Notes under the pieces: generated by a model
The model's input: the letters and a program-made list of their open reading frames with translations, nothing else
What the model was told of the DNA's origin: nothing
Databases searched by the model: none
Assembly (NCBI GenBank): GCA_947475525.1
Contig: CANJMI010000012.1
Coordinates: 1-64,000 of the forward strand
From: Polyangiaceae bacterium
GTDB taxonomy: Bacteria > Myxococcota_A > Polyangia > Polyangiales > Polyangiaceae
Direction: 5' to 3'
Length of the DNA: 64,000 nucleotides
Program-made: the position numbers and the translations under genes
Shown here: one piece after another, positions 8,417 through 16,679 of the stretch
How positions within the stretch are numbered: position 1 is the stretch's first letter
How the letters are laid out: every line of letters begins with the position of its first letter

Positions 8417-10447
8417 TCACTTGCAGGGCGTGCCCAGCGCAGCGGGCGCGACGACCTGCGCAACGCCGTCTTCGAACTCGGTCTTCGCGAAGCAGCTAAA
8501 CTGGTGGCGCACCCGATCGTCGTGGCTGTAGAGGGCGTGCGGATCGTACCCCTCGACGTTGTACGTGACGACCGCCCCGGTGAACTTCTCACCGTTTTCC
8601 GAGGTGAGGTTCTGCACGACCGGGTACCCAATCGACTGACCGCGCCCGTCGAGCGCCATCGCCGCCGCGAGCTCCGGCCATGCCGGCTCACCTGCGAGCT
8701 CGATGCCGTAGGCGAGCTCCACCGCCTCGTACGTTGCGTTGGAGAAGTAGCTGTCGCCCTCCCCGACCGGCGTGTAGATCGACCGCGCTGGCATACCGGG
8801 CAGCGGACGCAGGCCGATTCGCGGCTGCCCGGTGATCGGATCCGCCGGTTCGAGTGTCGCCTCGGCGAGCGCCGCCGTTGGATGAAAAATCGTGAGCGGC
8901 TCGTAAACCCCAAACAAGATCGGGCCTAGTCCCTTGGCGACCTTGCCGATCGTCGTCTGCTTGGGACCCGTCGTGGTGAGAAACAGCGTGAGGTAGCCGC
9001 CGGCCCCGGTGGGCACGACGGCCGTCATGCGAGGCTCGATCGGGGCTATCAAATTCGTGTACCAGGCGCCCATCGACTGCCCAGCCCCGATGAGCTTGGC
9101 CGGGTCGAAGTTGAACGCAGTCGCGTTTTGCGGGAGCGCGGGACCGTTGCACCCGGCGAGTAAGGCCGGAGAAATTTGGAGCGTCTTTAGCGCATCGAGC
9201 AGCAGCGCGGATTCGATCACGCCCTGGCGAAAAATGTCGCGGGTCGCCGGAATGTTGTTCGCGTTGACGTAAGCCTGAGGCGACGCGCCCGGTAGCCGCT
9301 CGGGGTTTACCGGCATCGCGCTGCCCGCGACCGCGATGCCCAATGGCGCGAGGTAGTGCGCAGGTCCGGCCCCTTTGCGTGGCATGTCGTCGTCGCCGAG
9401 CGGCGAGAGCAGCGCGTAGCTGTAACCTCCCGAGCCATGCACGAAAAGCTCGAGCGGGTAGCCCGCCGCGGGCATCACCTGTTTCGGAATCGCGATGACG
9501 ACGGGCGCGCGCTCAACGCGCTGCTGAACGGGCAGCCCATCCGCGCCGAGCACAAACAGCCCTTCGGTGTTGTAGGGCGGCATGCCCTGCTGAAACTGGG
9601 GGTAATCCACATGCCCCTTCAGCACGCACAAACTCGGATAGTCATCGGTCGCGTCGAGGGTCAGCCCGTCGATCGTGACCGCATGCGCGGCACGCATTTT
9701 CGTTACGAGTTCGAGATTTTCTCGCTGCACGTCACCCGTTGTAAACACCGTCGCGGCCGCGACATCGGTCCGCGCAATCGCGAGCATGTCGAGGGTCTCC
9801 CAGAGTGGCGCGTACACCGTAGCGGCCGCGGCGCCACGCGCTCCCGCCGGAGCACTGCCAGCGGCCAACGCAGCCAATCCCGCGGGTACCCCAAGACGTC
9901 GGCCGGCCGCGTCCGCAAACGCTCGGAGGACGACGACGGCGTAGCGATGGTCACCGCGGAGGACGAAACCTGGGCGGGCCGCGACCGCGAGGAGGTGCTC
10001 GGGGACGTAGTCATCTACGGTTGGCGTCATCGCGACGGTCGGCAACAACTTGCCGCGCTCGGGCGAGTTCGGGTCGATGTCGATCAGCAAGACGGACGAG
10101 GTCACTTCAGCCGGGATCACGGCGGCGGAGTCCACGGCTGCGAGCGGCGCGTCGAACTGAAAGTACGCAACGGGCAAAACCGAAGCCCCTCGACGGTCTT
10201 TTACCGCCGCCTTCAAGAGCTCGATCGTCGGCTTCTTCGTCGGATTCGGAAACCCCGAAAAATCGGCGGCGCCGTTCGCGTCCACGCGCAGATCGGACGG
10301 TTGCGGGAACGAGAAATAAGACCCTTCCGCCGCAAAGTCAGCGTCGAGTTCGAAGCGCACGGTGGCACCGCGCGGCTCCTCGGTTGCTGGGGACGAACAG
10401 CCGTAGCCAACGAATACGCTCAGCGCCAACGCTCGAAAGAATTTCAC
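8417..10447 (-). CDS. Lipase-like alpha/beta-hydrolase lipoprotein
   Basis: A 676-residue protein starting at a GTG, with a lipoprotein signal (SVFVGYGC, Cys17). The N-terminal ~300 residues resemble the N-terminal domain of large bacterial extracellular lipases. Around residue 337 the HG oxyanion turn (LFVHGSGG) begins an alpha/beta-hydrolase fold, and the nucleophile elbow GAGQSMG puts Ser458 at the active site. A C-terminal Asp and His should complete the triad (one candidate is DPHALYSHDD near the end). It probably hydrolyses esters at the cell surface; the substrate is unknown. The Hsp70 gene follows 52 bp downstream on the same strand. Confidence 0.72.
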   Translation of the reverse strand: MKFFRALALSVFVGYGCSSPATEEPRGATVRFELDADFAAEGSYFSFPQPSDLRVDANGAADFSGFPNPTKKPTIELLKAAVKDRRGASVLPVAYFQFDAPLAAVDSAAVIPAEVTSSVLLIDIDPNSPERGKLLPTVAMTPTVDDYVPEHLLAVAARPGFVLRGDHRYAVVVLRAFADAAGRRLGVPAGLAALAAGSAPAGARGAAAATVYAPLWETLDMLAIARTDVAAATVFTTGDVQRENLELVTKMRAAHAVTIDGLTLDATDDYPSLCVLKGHVDYPQFQQGMPPYNTEGLFVLGADGLPVQQRVERAPVVIAIPKQVMPAAGYPLELFVHGSGGYSYALLSPLGDDDMPRKGAGPAHYLAPLGIAVAGSAMPVNPERLPGASPQAYVNANNIPATRDIFRQGVIESALLLDALKTLQISPALLAGCNGPALPQNATAFNFDPAKLIGAGQSMGAWYTNLIAPIEPRMTAVVPTGAGGYLTLFLTTTGPKQTTIGKVAKGLGPILFGVYEPLTIFHPTAALAEATLEPADPITGQPRIGLRPLPGMPARSIYTPVGEGDSYFSNATYEAVELAYGIELAGEPAWPELAAAMALDGRGQSIGYPVVQNLTSENGEKFTGAVVTYNVEGYDPHALYSHDDRVRHQFSCFAKTEFEDGVAQVVAPAALGTPCK

Positions 10448-10511
10448 GGCGCGAAGTCTAGCGTACTCCGGGCGGCCTTGTCGCCGTGGTCAGGTAGCCG
10501 TCGTAGGCGAC

Positions 10512-10715
10512 TTGGGCGCGTCTCCGGTCAGCGGCACGACCGGCGGCGATGGTGTCATTCGCTTCGAGGTGCCTGCCACCGTCTCGGAGGTCGAATTGCA
10601 CTTGCTCGACAGCGACACGGTCCATCCGGTGCGCATCGGGCATCTCGACCCCCACGACGCGACTTCCGGCGTGGGTGGACGGCTCAGCAAACTGGGACAT
10701 CCTCAAGGACCTTGA
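10512..10715 (+). pseudogene. Fragment resembling a peptidoglycan-binding/LysM protein
   Basis: The frame encodes about 67 residues with VIRFEVPATVSEVELHL, then RIGHLDPHDATSGVGGRLSKLG. That pattern recalls the beta-domain plus 'LDP..TG...RL..LG' peptidoglycan-binding segment seen in secreted myxobacterial proteins, but this is my recollection rather than a search result. The frame has no proper start and stops abruptly where the opposite-strand pyrophosphatase-like fragment begins. It is best read as a remnant, not a gene. Confidence 0.4.
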
Positions 10716-10734
10716 GCAGCAGAGGCTCGGATTG

Positions 10735-10982
10735 AACGCGCCGCCGGCATTGGCCATGAAGAGCGCCTGGAACAGGCCGAAAAGCGCGATCGAGATGAGG
10801 TACCCGATGAAGAGGTACGGGTCAGCAAACGCGAATGCGAGCGTCCGGAAGAAGACGGTCCAGAAGATGTTGAACATGCCCTTCTGCGCGTAGATCGTGC
10901 AGATCTCGACGACCTTCTTCGAGTCTTCCATCGAGGCCTTCATGGTCGAGAGGTCGTAGACCGCCTGTGCGTTATCGGTCAC
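10735..10982 (-). pseudogene. Remnant resembling a membrane pyrophosphatase (HppA) C-terminus
   Basis: From the GTG at 10982, which overlaps the glycosylase stop codon, the frame reads TDNAQAVYDLS, then a membrane stretch (FIGYLISIALFGLFQALF) ending MANAGGAF. In H+/Na+-translocating membrane pyrophosphatases a TDNAQ segment and a late ANAGGAWDNAKK segment are conserved. Here only ~65 residues separate the two, and similarity breaks just after NAGGA. It is therefore likely a deleted, truncated relic. The frame stays open to 10458 but the rest looks like antisense of the adjoining fragment. Identity is moderately certain. Confidence 0.45.
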
Positions 10983-11821
10983 GGGCCGAGCGCGGCGGCG
11001 GAATCGGCATCCTCGGATGGGGCGCCGAGCGGTTGGCACGTGCTGCAATAGTGCACGGCGCGCGCGCGAAGGATGTACGTGAGCACGACCCCCTGACACG
11101 TGCGGCACGTCCTTCGTCGGTAGACATGCGTGCTGTCGGAGCGCGGAACCCTTTCGCGGGGTTTCGCGAGCACGAGACCTCGCGTGGTCACGATGCGCTT
11201 CTCTTCGACGCCGCGGCGAAGGAGCCCCACGATGAGCCGCCACATCGCGCGCACCGTCGCCGGCGGAGTCGACGAGCCAGGCAAGTCGGGATGAATGCCA
11301 AGGAGGTGCAGCACCTCGGCGCGGTAGACGTTCCCGACGCCGCAGATACGACTCTGATCCATCAGGATAGCGCCGATTGGCGTCTTCGAGCGCGCGACGT
11401 AGGCGTAGAAGCGACGCGGTTTCGCGTCGGCCCGCAGCGGATCCGGGCCGAGCCGAGCCGTGATCGCCTGCATTTGCTCAGGCGTAACGACGTCGCACGC
11501 GGTCGGCCCCACGAGATCGATCGTCATCGCCTCGCCCTCGAGCCGCATGCGCGTGCTCGAGCGTGGCGGCGACGCAGGCGAACGGCGCCGGTAGAACTTA
11601 CCGAAAAGACCGAGATGGACGTGGACGATGCGCTCGGACTCGAACACGTAGAACAGGTGCTTGCCATACGCTTCAACGTGCTGAAGGTGCGCGCGACCGC
11701 TCGCATCCACGAGCACGTCCGCATCGAAGCGTCCCTGAGGCGACGTGACCACAACGCGCTGACCACCGAGATCGCGCAAGTGGTCCCGCGCCGCGCGGTG
11801 AATCGTATGACCTTCAGGCAT
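10979..11821 (-). CDS. nei: Fpg/Nei-family DNA glycosylase (endonuclease VIII type)
   Basis: A 280-residue enzyme starting MPEGHTIHRAA. After Met removal Pro2 is the Schiff-base nucleophile and Glu3 the catalytic acid; the GHTIHR context is typical of Nei rather than Fpg (which has MPELPE). The central ARSKTPIGAILMDQ and GVGNVYRAEVL motifs form the helix-two-turn-helix with its conserved Lys and Asn. The C-terminus has a zinc finger (CRTC and CSTC, 17 residues apart). It removes oxidised pyrimidines and nicks the abasic site in base-excision repair. The frame extends 34 codons further upstream, but the MPEGH start is fixed by the catalytic Pro. Confidence 0.92.
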   Translation of the reverse strand: MPEGHTIHRAARDHLRDLGGQRVVVTSPQGRFDADVLVDASGRAHLQHVEAYGKHLFYVFESERIVHVHLGLFGKFYRRRSPASPPRSSTRMRLEGEAMTIDLVGPTACDVVTPEQMQAITARLGPDPLRADAKPRRFYAYVARSKTPIGAILMDQSRICGVGNVYRAEVLHLLGIHPDLPGSSTPPATVRAMWRLIVGLLRRGVEEKRIVTTRGLVLAKPRERVPRSDSTHVYRRRTCRTCQGVVLTYILRARAVHYCSTCQPLGAPSEDADSAAALGP

Positions 11822-11953
11822 CCCCGACCGCCCAACCTTCGTTCCCCGCTCTGATAGCGACCGTGTGCGCGCGCGTCGAATCCTTGCCCGAGGAGGGCAT
11901 GCGGCGGGACCGACACGAGGCACGTGACGGCCAGCCGAGGCGCGCAGCGCGCA

Positions 11954-12694
11954 TCATCGAGACCGAATTGTGCCGAGCCCACCATCAACGCCGTAATCCT
12001 GCCCGGTGATCCAGTTCTGGGCCGGGTCGAGCAAAAACTCGAGGACGCGCGCGACATCGTCGGGCTCCCCGATCCGCCCGAGCGCGTGCATGGCCTGGCT
12101 CGCACGGAGAGCTGCGTCGTTCGAGACGATGCGCTCGGCCAGTGGCGTTCTCACGAGCCCGGGTGAGACCACGTTGACGCGGACCCCGCGCGACGCGTAG
12201 GTCGCCGCCGCGCTCCGTGCCAACCCAACGACCCCGGCCTTTGCCGCTGCTACGGCCTCGTGGTTCGCGAGGCCGATTCTCGCCGCCGCCGAAGAAACCA
12301 AAACGAGCGACCCACCGCCACTCCGTCCCAGAACGGGCGCCGCCGCCCTCACGACGGAAAAGGCCGTGCCGAGATTGGCCGCGAGGACGTGCTCCCACTC
12401 GGCAGCCGAGGTAAGATGCGCGGATTTGAGCAGGATCGAGCCTGCGAGGTTCACGACGCCGTCGAGCCGTCCATGCCGCGCGAACGCCTGCTCTACGGCG
12501 GCGCTCGTCGCGTCGAAATCGCGCGCGTCGCAAGGAATCACGTGTCCATCGAGTTCGTCGGCGAGCGCCTGGAGGGGCGCCTCGCTCCGCCCAACGAGCA
12601 CCAGCTGAAACTTGCGCTGGTGCAGTCGCCTGCAGAGAGCCGAGCCAATCCCGCCGGCCGCGCCGACGACGAAAATCACAGGTTGTTCGCTCAT
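11954..12694 (-). CDS. SDR-family oxidoreductase lacking the usual catalytic Tyr
   Basis: A 246-residue short-chain dehydrogenase/reductase starting MSEQPVIFVVGAAGG; a GAGAG-type site precedes this ATG, so the longer frame is not used. It shows the Rossmann motif GAAGGIG (11-17), NLAGS (82-86) and a serine pair at 134-135. The YxxxK motif is altered: Lys152 is present but the residue four before it is Val148 (HEAVAAAK). A histidine (145) lies nearby. Other residues typical of the family (PGLVRTPL, GxDYGVDGGLG end) are kept, so the fold is intact but the chemistry may differ. Cofactor and substrate are unknown. Neighbours give no pathway. Confidence 0.85.
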   Translation of the reverse strand: MSEQPVIFVVGAAGGIGSALCRRLHQRKFQLVLVGRSEAPLQALADELDGHVIPCDARDFDATSAAVEQAFARHGRLDGVVNLAGSILLKSAHLTSAAEWEHVLAANLGTAFSVVRAAAPVLGRSGGGSLVLVSSAAARIGLANHEAVAAAKAGVVGLARSAAATYASRGVRVNVVSPGLVRTPLAERIVSNDAALRASQAMHALGRIGEPDDVARVLEFLLDPAQNWITGQDYGVDGGLGTIRSR

Positions 12695-13008
12695 TTCGAG
12701 TCTCTCTTGGAAACCGGAAGAACGTAGCAGAACATTTTGGCTCGACCAGTCCAGCTGGCAAGCCACGCCTCGCCGAGCCCAACCTCGTCATCAGGAGCTT
12801 CGCGGTGCTGACCTTGCGGCGAGCGATGAACATCCTCGGCGAGGCAAGCGTGCGTGAGGCCGTTGCAGCGCATCGAGGCTCCCTCGACACGGCGCCAGCT
12901 CCAATCTGGCGAATCTCACAGCCGACGCTGCTGGCGGAAGCGGAGTTTCGACTGACGTACGCCTGAGGCGGAGACCCGCTCGCTCGCAAGAGCTTCAGAC
13001 CGCGCGCA
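12695..13008. other. 314-bp intergenic gap, nothing recognised
   Basis: The stretch between the SDR gene and the downstream end of the PpiC-type gene has only short open frames without recognisable domains. It presumably holds the SDR promoter. No hairpin with a T-tract was seen. Confidence 0.5.
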
Positions 13009-13899
13009 TCAGGGACGCTTCCACTGCGCCGGATCGTACGCCATCGGGTCGCCGACGACCTCGACGGTGCGGAGGACCTCCTCGTCGACACGGATCGAGG
13101 TGTTTTTTCGCGCATCCTCGAGGAAGCGCGCGCGTGCGGCTTCGTAGCGCTGCTGCATCAAAAAGCGCCGAATATTGGCTTCTTCGCTGGCGAGCGAACG
13201 TGTCTGAGCCGCCGACCGGCCGACGTACGCGACGAGCCAGTAGCGGCCTTCGTGTTCAACCGGCTCGGACACGGCACCCACCTCCGCCAATTCAAACACC
13301 GCGGTGGCGAACACCGCCGGCACACGGCTTCCCGTTGCCGCGACCACTCCGTTCGGCTCCAGCGCTGGCCGGGGCACCGAGCCGAGATCCTGCGAACTCG
13401 CAAGCGGCGCCCGGCGAGCGTTGAGAGCCAGCTGGCGCGATGGAAAGTACGCGACGGCAAGGCGGCGAAGCTCGGGTGTCGAGTAGCGGTCGAGGTGCTC
13501 CCGGTAGTAACGGTCGATGTCCGCGGCGCTGATCGAGTCAATCGACGGAAGTTGTGCCGCGAGGTGCTCGAGTTCGAGCTCGGCGACGGCCGCCGCGAGC
13601 GCAGCGCCTGCAGCGGGAGAGGCACCAAATCCGCGTTTTCGCACCTCGGCGGCCAAGACTTCACGGTCGACGAGCTCGCGAAGAACGCGCGCGGTCGCGG
13701 CGGCGTCCTTGGGACGTTGGCTCTCGGGCAACTCGGCGATGCGACGCCCAAGATCGGCGGTGGTGATGGGTCGTCCATCGACGACTGCGAGTGGGCGTGC
13801 GTCAGCGAGCGGCAGAAATGCGCGTTCGTCGCATGCCGATAGGGCGATGGCGAGACCGACAGCGAGACCGAGCGTAGCGGTGGATAGGTGGCCCTTCAT
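13009..13899 (-). CDS. Lipoprotein PPIase of the SurA/PpiC parvulin type
   Basis: A 296-residue lipoprotein: MKGHLSTATLG start, hydrophobic core and lipobox ALSAC with Cys23. The N-terminal part (about 45-150) matches the SurA/PrsA chaperone region (VVDGRPITTADLGRRI, LRELVDREVLAAEVRKRGF, IDRYYREHLDRY). The parvulin-like part follows (about 150-240), and the end is helical. Such proteins isomerise prolyl bonds or chaperone outer-membrane and secreted proteins. Several parvulin active-site residues are not obvious, so chaperone activity may dominate. It diverges from the lipoprotein at 13959 with a 59-bp gap that must hold both promoters. Confidence 0.75.
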   Translation of the reverse strand: MKGHLSTATLGLAVGLAIALSACDERAFLPLADARPLAVVDGRPITTADLGRRIAELPESQRPKDAAATARVLRELVDREVLAAEVRKRGFGASPAAGAALAAAVAELELEHLAAQLPSIDSISAADIDRYYREHLDRYSTPELRRLAVAYFPSRQLALNARRAPLASSQDLGSVPRPALEPNGVVAATGSRVPAVFATAVFELAEVGAVSEPVEHEGRYWLVAYVGRSAAQTRSLASEEANIRRFLMQQRYEAARARFLEDARKNTSIRVDEEVLRTVEVVGDPMAYDPAQWKRP

Positions 13900-13958
13900 C
13901 GCGGTGTACAGACTGTTCGAGAAACGGTACCTTAATTCGAACACTTAGGAGCTCCACG

Positions 13959-15995
13959 ATGCAACGTCGTTCCCTTTGGCTGACTTTATTCGCAAGCTGC
14001 GCGATGGCGCTCTTTGCATTCCAAGGCTGCAGCGCCTCGAGCCGAAGTAAGTTCGGCGGCAGCGGCTCGACTGCCACCACCTCCAGCGACGGCGCAGGCG
14101 GTGATTGCCTTCTCTGTGGAACCGGCGGCGGAACCGGCGGAGACCAAGCCGGCGTCATCTTCGTCACGCCCGCGGTCTCGAGCCTCGCCGTGACCGGCGG
14201 CGTCATCCCGACCCAGCAATTTACGGCCAAACTGAACGGCGCGGACGTGTCGAACAACGTCACCTGGGTCGTCGAAAAGCCCGACATGGCGGCCATCACC
14301 GCGACGGGACTCTTGGCGCCCACCGGGAAGGTCGGCGGCGAAACCAAGATCCTCGCGCTTTACGGCACCTCGAAGGGCGAAGCGGTCGTCACGATCACGG
14401 TCGACGTCCTGGTCAACACCGCAAACGTGAGCGCGAGCGACCAGCAGCTCCTCGACAACGCCGTCAAGAGCGACCCAAACTTCGTGTTCACCTACCCGCT
14501 CGCTGACACCATCGTTCCGCTCCGCGTGCTCTCGCCCGAGTTCATGTGGCAAAACTCCAAGTCCGTGCAGGCGTATCGCCTCCGCCTGTCGTCGAAGAAC
14601 ATCACCTACACGGAGTACTTTACCGCAGCAAATCCCGGCCTAAAGGCGCTCCCGCAAGAGCTTTGGGAGAACATTCAATTCTCCGGCATGGGCCCCGTCA
14701 GCGATCCGCTGAAGGTCGAGCTCTCGCGGCTCTCGAACGGGCAAGCCGACGCAAGCGCTCCGCTCAGCTTCGGGATCGCCCAGGGCTTCATCTTCGGCAG
14801 CGTCTACTACTGGCAGCTTCCGTCTGGCCAAGGTGGTGGCAGCAGCAACGGCAAGGTGCTCCGCATCAAGCCGAGCTCCGACCAGACCGACGACTTCTTC
14901 CAGAGCGGGAACTGCTTCGGCTGCCACAGCGTCAGCCGCGACGGCACGAAGATGATGGCGACGTTCGAGATTGGCGGCTTCAACGGCTTTCCTCAGCAGC
15001 TGATCGACCTGACGACGAACCCCGCTAAGCTCGGGACGATTCAGAGCGCCACAGGCATTACCGGCGTCTTCTCGGCGTTCAATAACGACGGGACCAAAGT
15101 CGCCATCTCCAACAATTATTCGGGCTCGAAACCGGCGCAGATGTCGTCGATCGACATCATCGATGGCGTGACCGGTCAGCAGATCCTACCGAGCGCCATG
15201 CCAGCCGGCTGCGGCGAGCCCGCATGGTCGCCGGACGGCAAGATGCTCGCCGGGATCTGCGGCATGAACGACGGCGGAGGCTGGACGTTCGACTCGAACA
15301 ACGGCGATCTCACCGTCGCGGAGCTGAATGCGACGCAGGACCAGGTGGTCAGCTCGAAGGGCATCGTCCCGAAAGGCAACCTCCAAGGACGACCGGCCTA
15401 CCCAACCTTCACGCCGGACTCGAAGTACCTCGCATACGGGCGCCCCACCAGTGGCTCACGCTCGAGTGGCAACGGGACGCTGTGGCTGACGGACGTCGCC
15501 GGGATGAGCCCCATCGAGTTGAAGAAGGCAAGCGGCGATGGCCGCAGCTTCAACCCTGTGTTCGCGCCGAAATCCGCGGGCGGGTACACGTGGATCGTCT
15601 TCATATCGAAGCGGGACTACGGGCACAAACTCGTCAACAGCGGGATCCAACAGCTCTGGATGGTGGCGATCGACGATCCGCCGCAGCCCGGCGTCGATCC
15701 TTCCCATCCACCGTTTTACCTGCGCGGTCAGATCCCGAATCAGTTCAGCGAAAACGCGTATTACGCGCTCGACCCGTGCAAGAAGGACGGCGAGTCATGC
15801 GAGCACGGCATCGAATGTTGCAACAAGAGCTGCATCTACGACGACGGCCAGAAGAAGCACATCTGCAAGCCGCCCGAAGGTGGCAACTGCATCCCGACCG
15901 GTAGCGGACCGTGCAAGACCGACGTGGACTGCTGCGACTTCAAGGATGACGTCGTCTGCTTGAACGGCTTCTGCGAACTCAAGCCGCCGATCTGA
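13959..15995 (+). CDS. Lipoprotein with c-heme motif, PD40 propeller and twin cystine-knot-like tail
   Basis: A 678-residue lipoprotein (FQGC, Cys24). Residues ~66-135 look like a bacterial Ig-like (Big2) domain. A single CxxCH (CFGCH, 319-323) is a c-type heme site. Residues ~325-600 carry WD40-like PD40 blades (AFNNDGTKVAISN, PAWSPDGKMLAG, PTFTPDSKYLAYG). The last ~70 residues hold 12 cysteines as two modules, each in the order C-C-CC-C-C: C-x6-C-x5-CC-x3-C-x10-C, then C-x7-C-x5-CC-x7-C-x4-C. That is the inhibitor-cystine-knot spacing type. It would act at the outer membrane or surface; the reaction is unknown. A stable hairpin follows at 16009. Confidence 0.72.
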   Translation: MQRRSLWLTLFASCAMALFAFQGCSASSRSKFGGSGSTATTSSDGAGGDCLLCGTGGGTGGDQAGVIFVTPAVSSLAVTGGVIPTQQFTAKLNGADVSNNVTWVVEKPDMAAITATGLLAPTGKVGGETKILALYGTSKGEAVVTITVDVLVNTANVSASDQQLLDNAVKSDPNFVFTYPLADTIVPLRVLSPEFMWQNSKSVQAYRLRLSSKNITYTEYFTAANPGLKALPQELWENIQFSGMGPVSDPLKVELSRLSNGQADASAPLSFGIAQGFIFGSVYYWQLPSGQGGGSSNGKVLRIKPSSDQTDDFFQSGNCFGCHSVSRDGTKMMATFEIGGFNGFPQQLIDLTTNPAKLGTIQSATGITGVFSAFNNDGTKVAISNNYSGSKPAQMSSIDIIDGVTGQQILPSAMPAGCGEPAWSPDGKMLAGICGMNDGGGWTFDSNNGDLTVAELNATQDQVVSSKGIVPKGNLQGRPAYPTFTPDSKYLAYGRPTSGSRSSGNGTLWLTDVAGMSPIELKKASGDGRSFNPVFAPKSAGGYTWIVFISKRDYGHKLVNSGIQQLWMVAIDDPPQPGVDPSHPPFYLRGQIPNQFSENAYYALDPCKKDGESCEHGIECCNKSCIYDDGQKKHICKPPEGGNCIPTGSGPCKTDVDCCDFKDDVVCLNGFCELKPPI

Positions 15996-16008
15996 CGCAC
16001 GGTGCTCT

Positions 16009-16031
16009 TTGGGCCCCGGGCGCGGGGCCAA
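16009..16031. terminator. GC hairpin between convergent genes
   Basis: GCCCCG and CGGGGC form a 6-bp stem around a GGCG loop, extended by TTG/CAA past a bulged G. There is no T-tract. It lies between the convergent genes ending at 15995 and 16051, so a bidirectional transcript end is plausible. Confidence 0.35.
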
Positions 16032-16050
16032 CCGTCACGGCGCGTTCGCC

Positions 16051-16596
16051 TCAGGGAGCGGGCGCGCAGGTCGGGGCCGGCGATGTCCCGTCAGGCGGCG
16101 GATCCGAAAGCCCGGCCGCGCACGTCAGTGTGGCTGTAGCCCAAATGGGTACGTCGCACGTCGCGTAGAACGGCGCGGCAGTGGCTGCGGTCGGCGTGCA
16201 TTCCTGGGCTGCTGCGCGTCCTTTCGCTTTGCGGCACACGAAGAGCCACTGGTCCTTGTGGTCCTCGTAGCGAGCGACCTCGCATCCGGGCTCGACCTTC
16301 GGCTTGCACGCGCGCGTTCGAACTCCAGGCGTGCACCCAGACGGGCACGCAAGCTTCATGGCGTCGAGGTACCGGTAGGCGTTCGGGCAACCAAGCTCGA
16401 GGGCCCCCGCGAGCGCGCTCTCCCGAGCGGCTTCACCCGTGGCGGCCACCGCGTAACCGTTCGCCTTCCATTCCCACGCGGCCTCTTTCGGTTTGCAGCG
16501 TTCAGCGCCGCTCGCCCCTTCGGCATGACTCTCGTTGGGAACGAGTGCGACCCCGAAGGCGACGAACCCCAACACCACGCCGAAGACTCGCTTCAT
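16051..16596 (-). CDS. Secreted Cys-rich protein, unknown function
   Basis: A 181-residue protein with a signal peptide (MKRVFGVVLGFVAFG..., cleavage near ESHAE) and 11 cysteines. The cysteines are spread through the mature part (CPSGC, RACKPK, PGCEVARY, FVCRKAK, QECTP). The C-terminal part has a beta-like segment (FYATCDVPIWATATLTC). No family is recognised; it is a lone exported protein. An upstream in-frame ATG at 16608 is also possible and neither start has a strong ribosome-binding site. Confidence 0.55.
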   Translation of the reverse strand: MKRVFGVVLGFVAFGVALVPNESHAEGASGAERCKPKEAAWEWKANGYAVAATGEAARESALAGALELGCPNAYRYLDAMKLACPSGCTPGVRTRACKPKVEPGCEVARYEDHKDQWLFVCRKAKGRAAAQECTPTAATAAPFYATCDVPIWATATLTCAAGLSDPPPDGTSPAPTCAPAP

Positions 16597-16679
16597 CACG
16601 TAAATCATGCCCATGCACGCCGCCGCAAGGCCAGCATTTTGCAGCAATTGGCAGCAATTTGCCGCAATTTGCCGGCTGC

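Noticed and set aside
8365-8913. N-terminal 183-codon extension of the Hsp70 frame
   Set aside because: It overlaps the lipase coding sequence in another frame, is Arg/Ser-rich, and the Hsp70 fold begins exactly at MRLGIDLGTT.
11985-13115. 376-codon minus-strand frame over the SDR gene
   Set aside because: It lies in another frame of the same strand as the SDR and is Arg-rich without domains; the SDR frame has the Rossmann motif and a good start.
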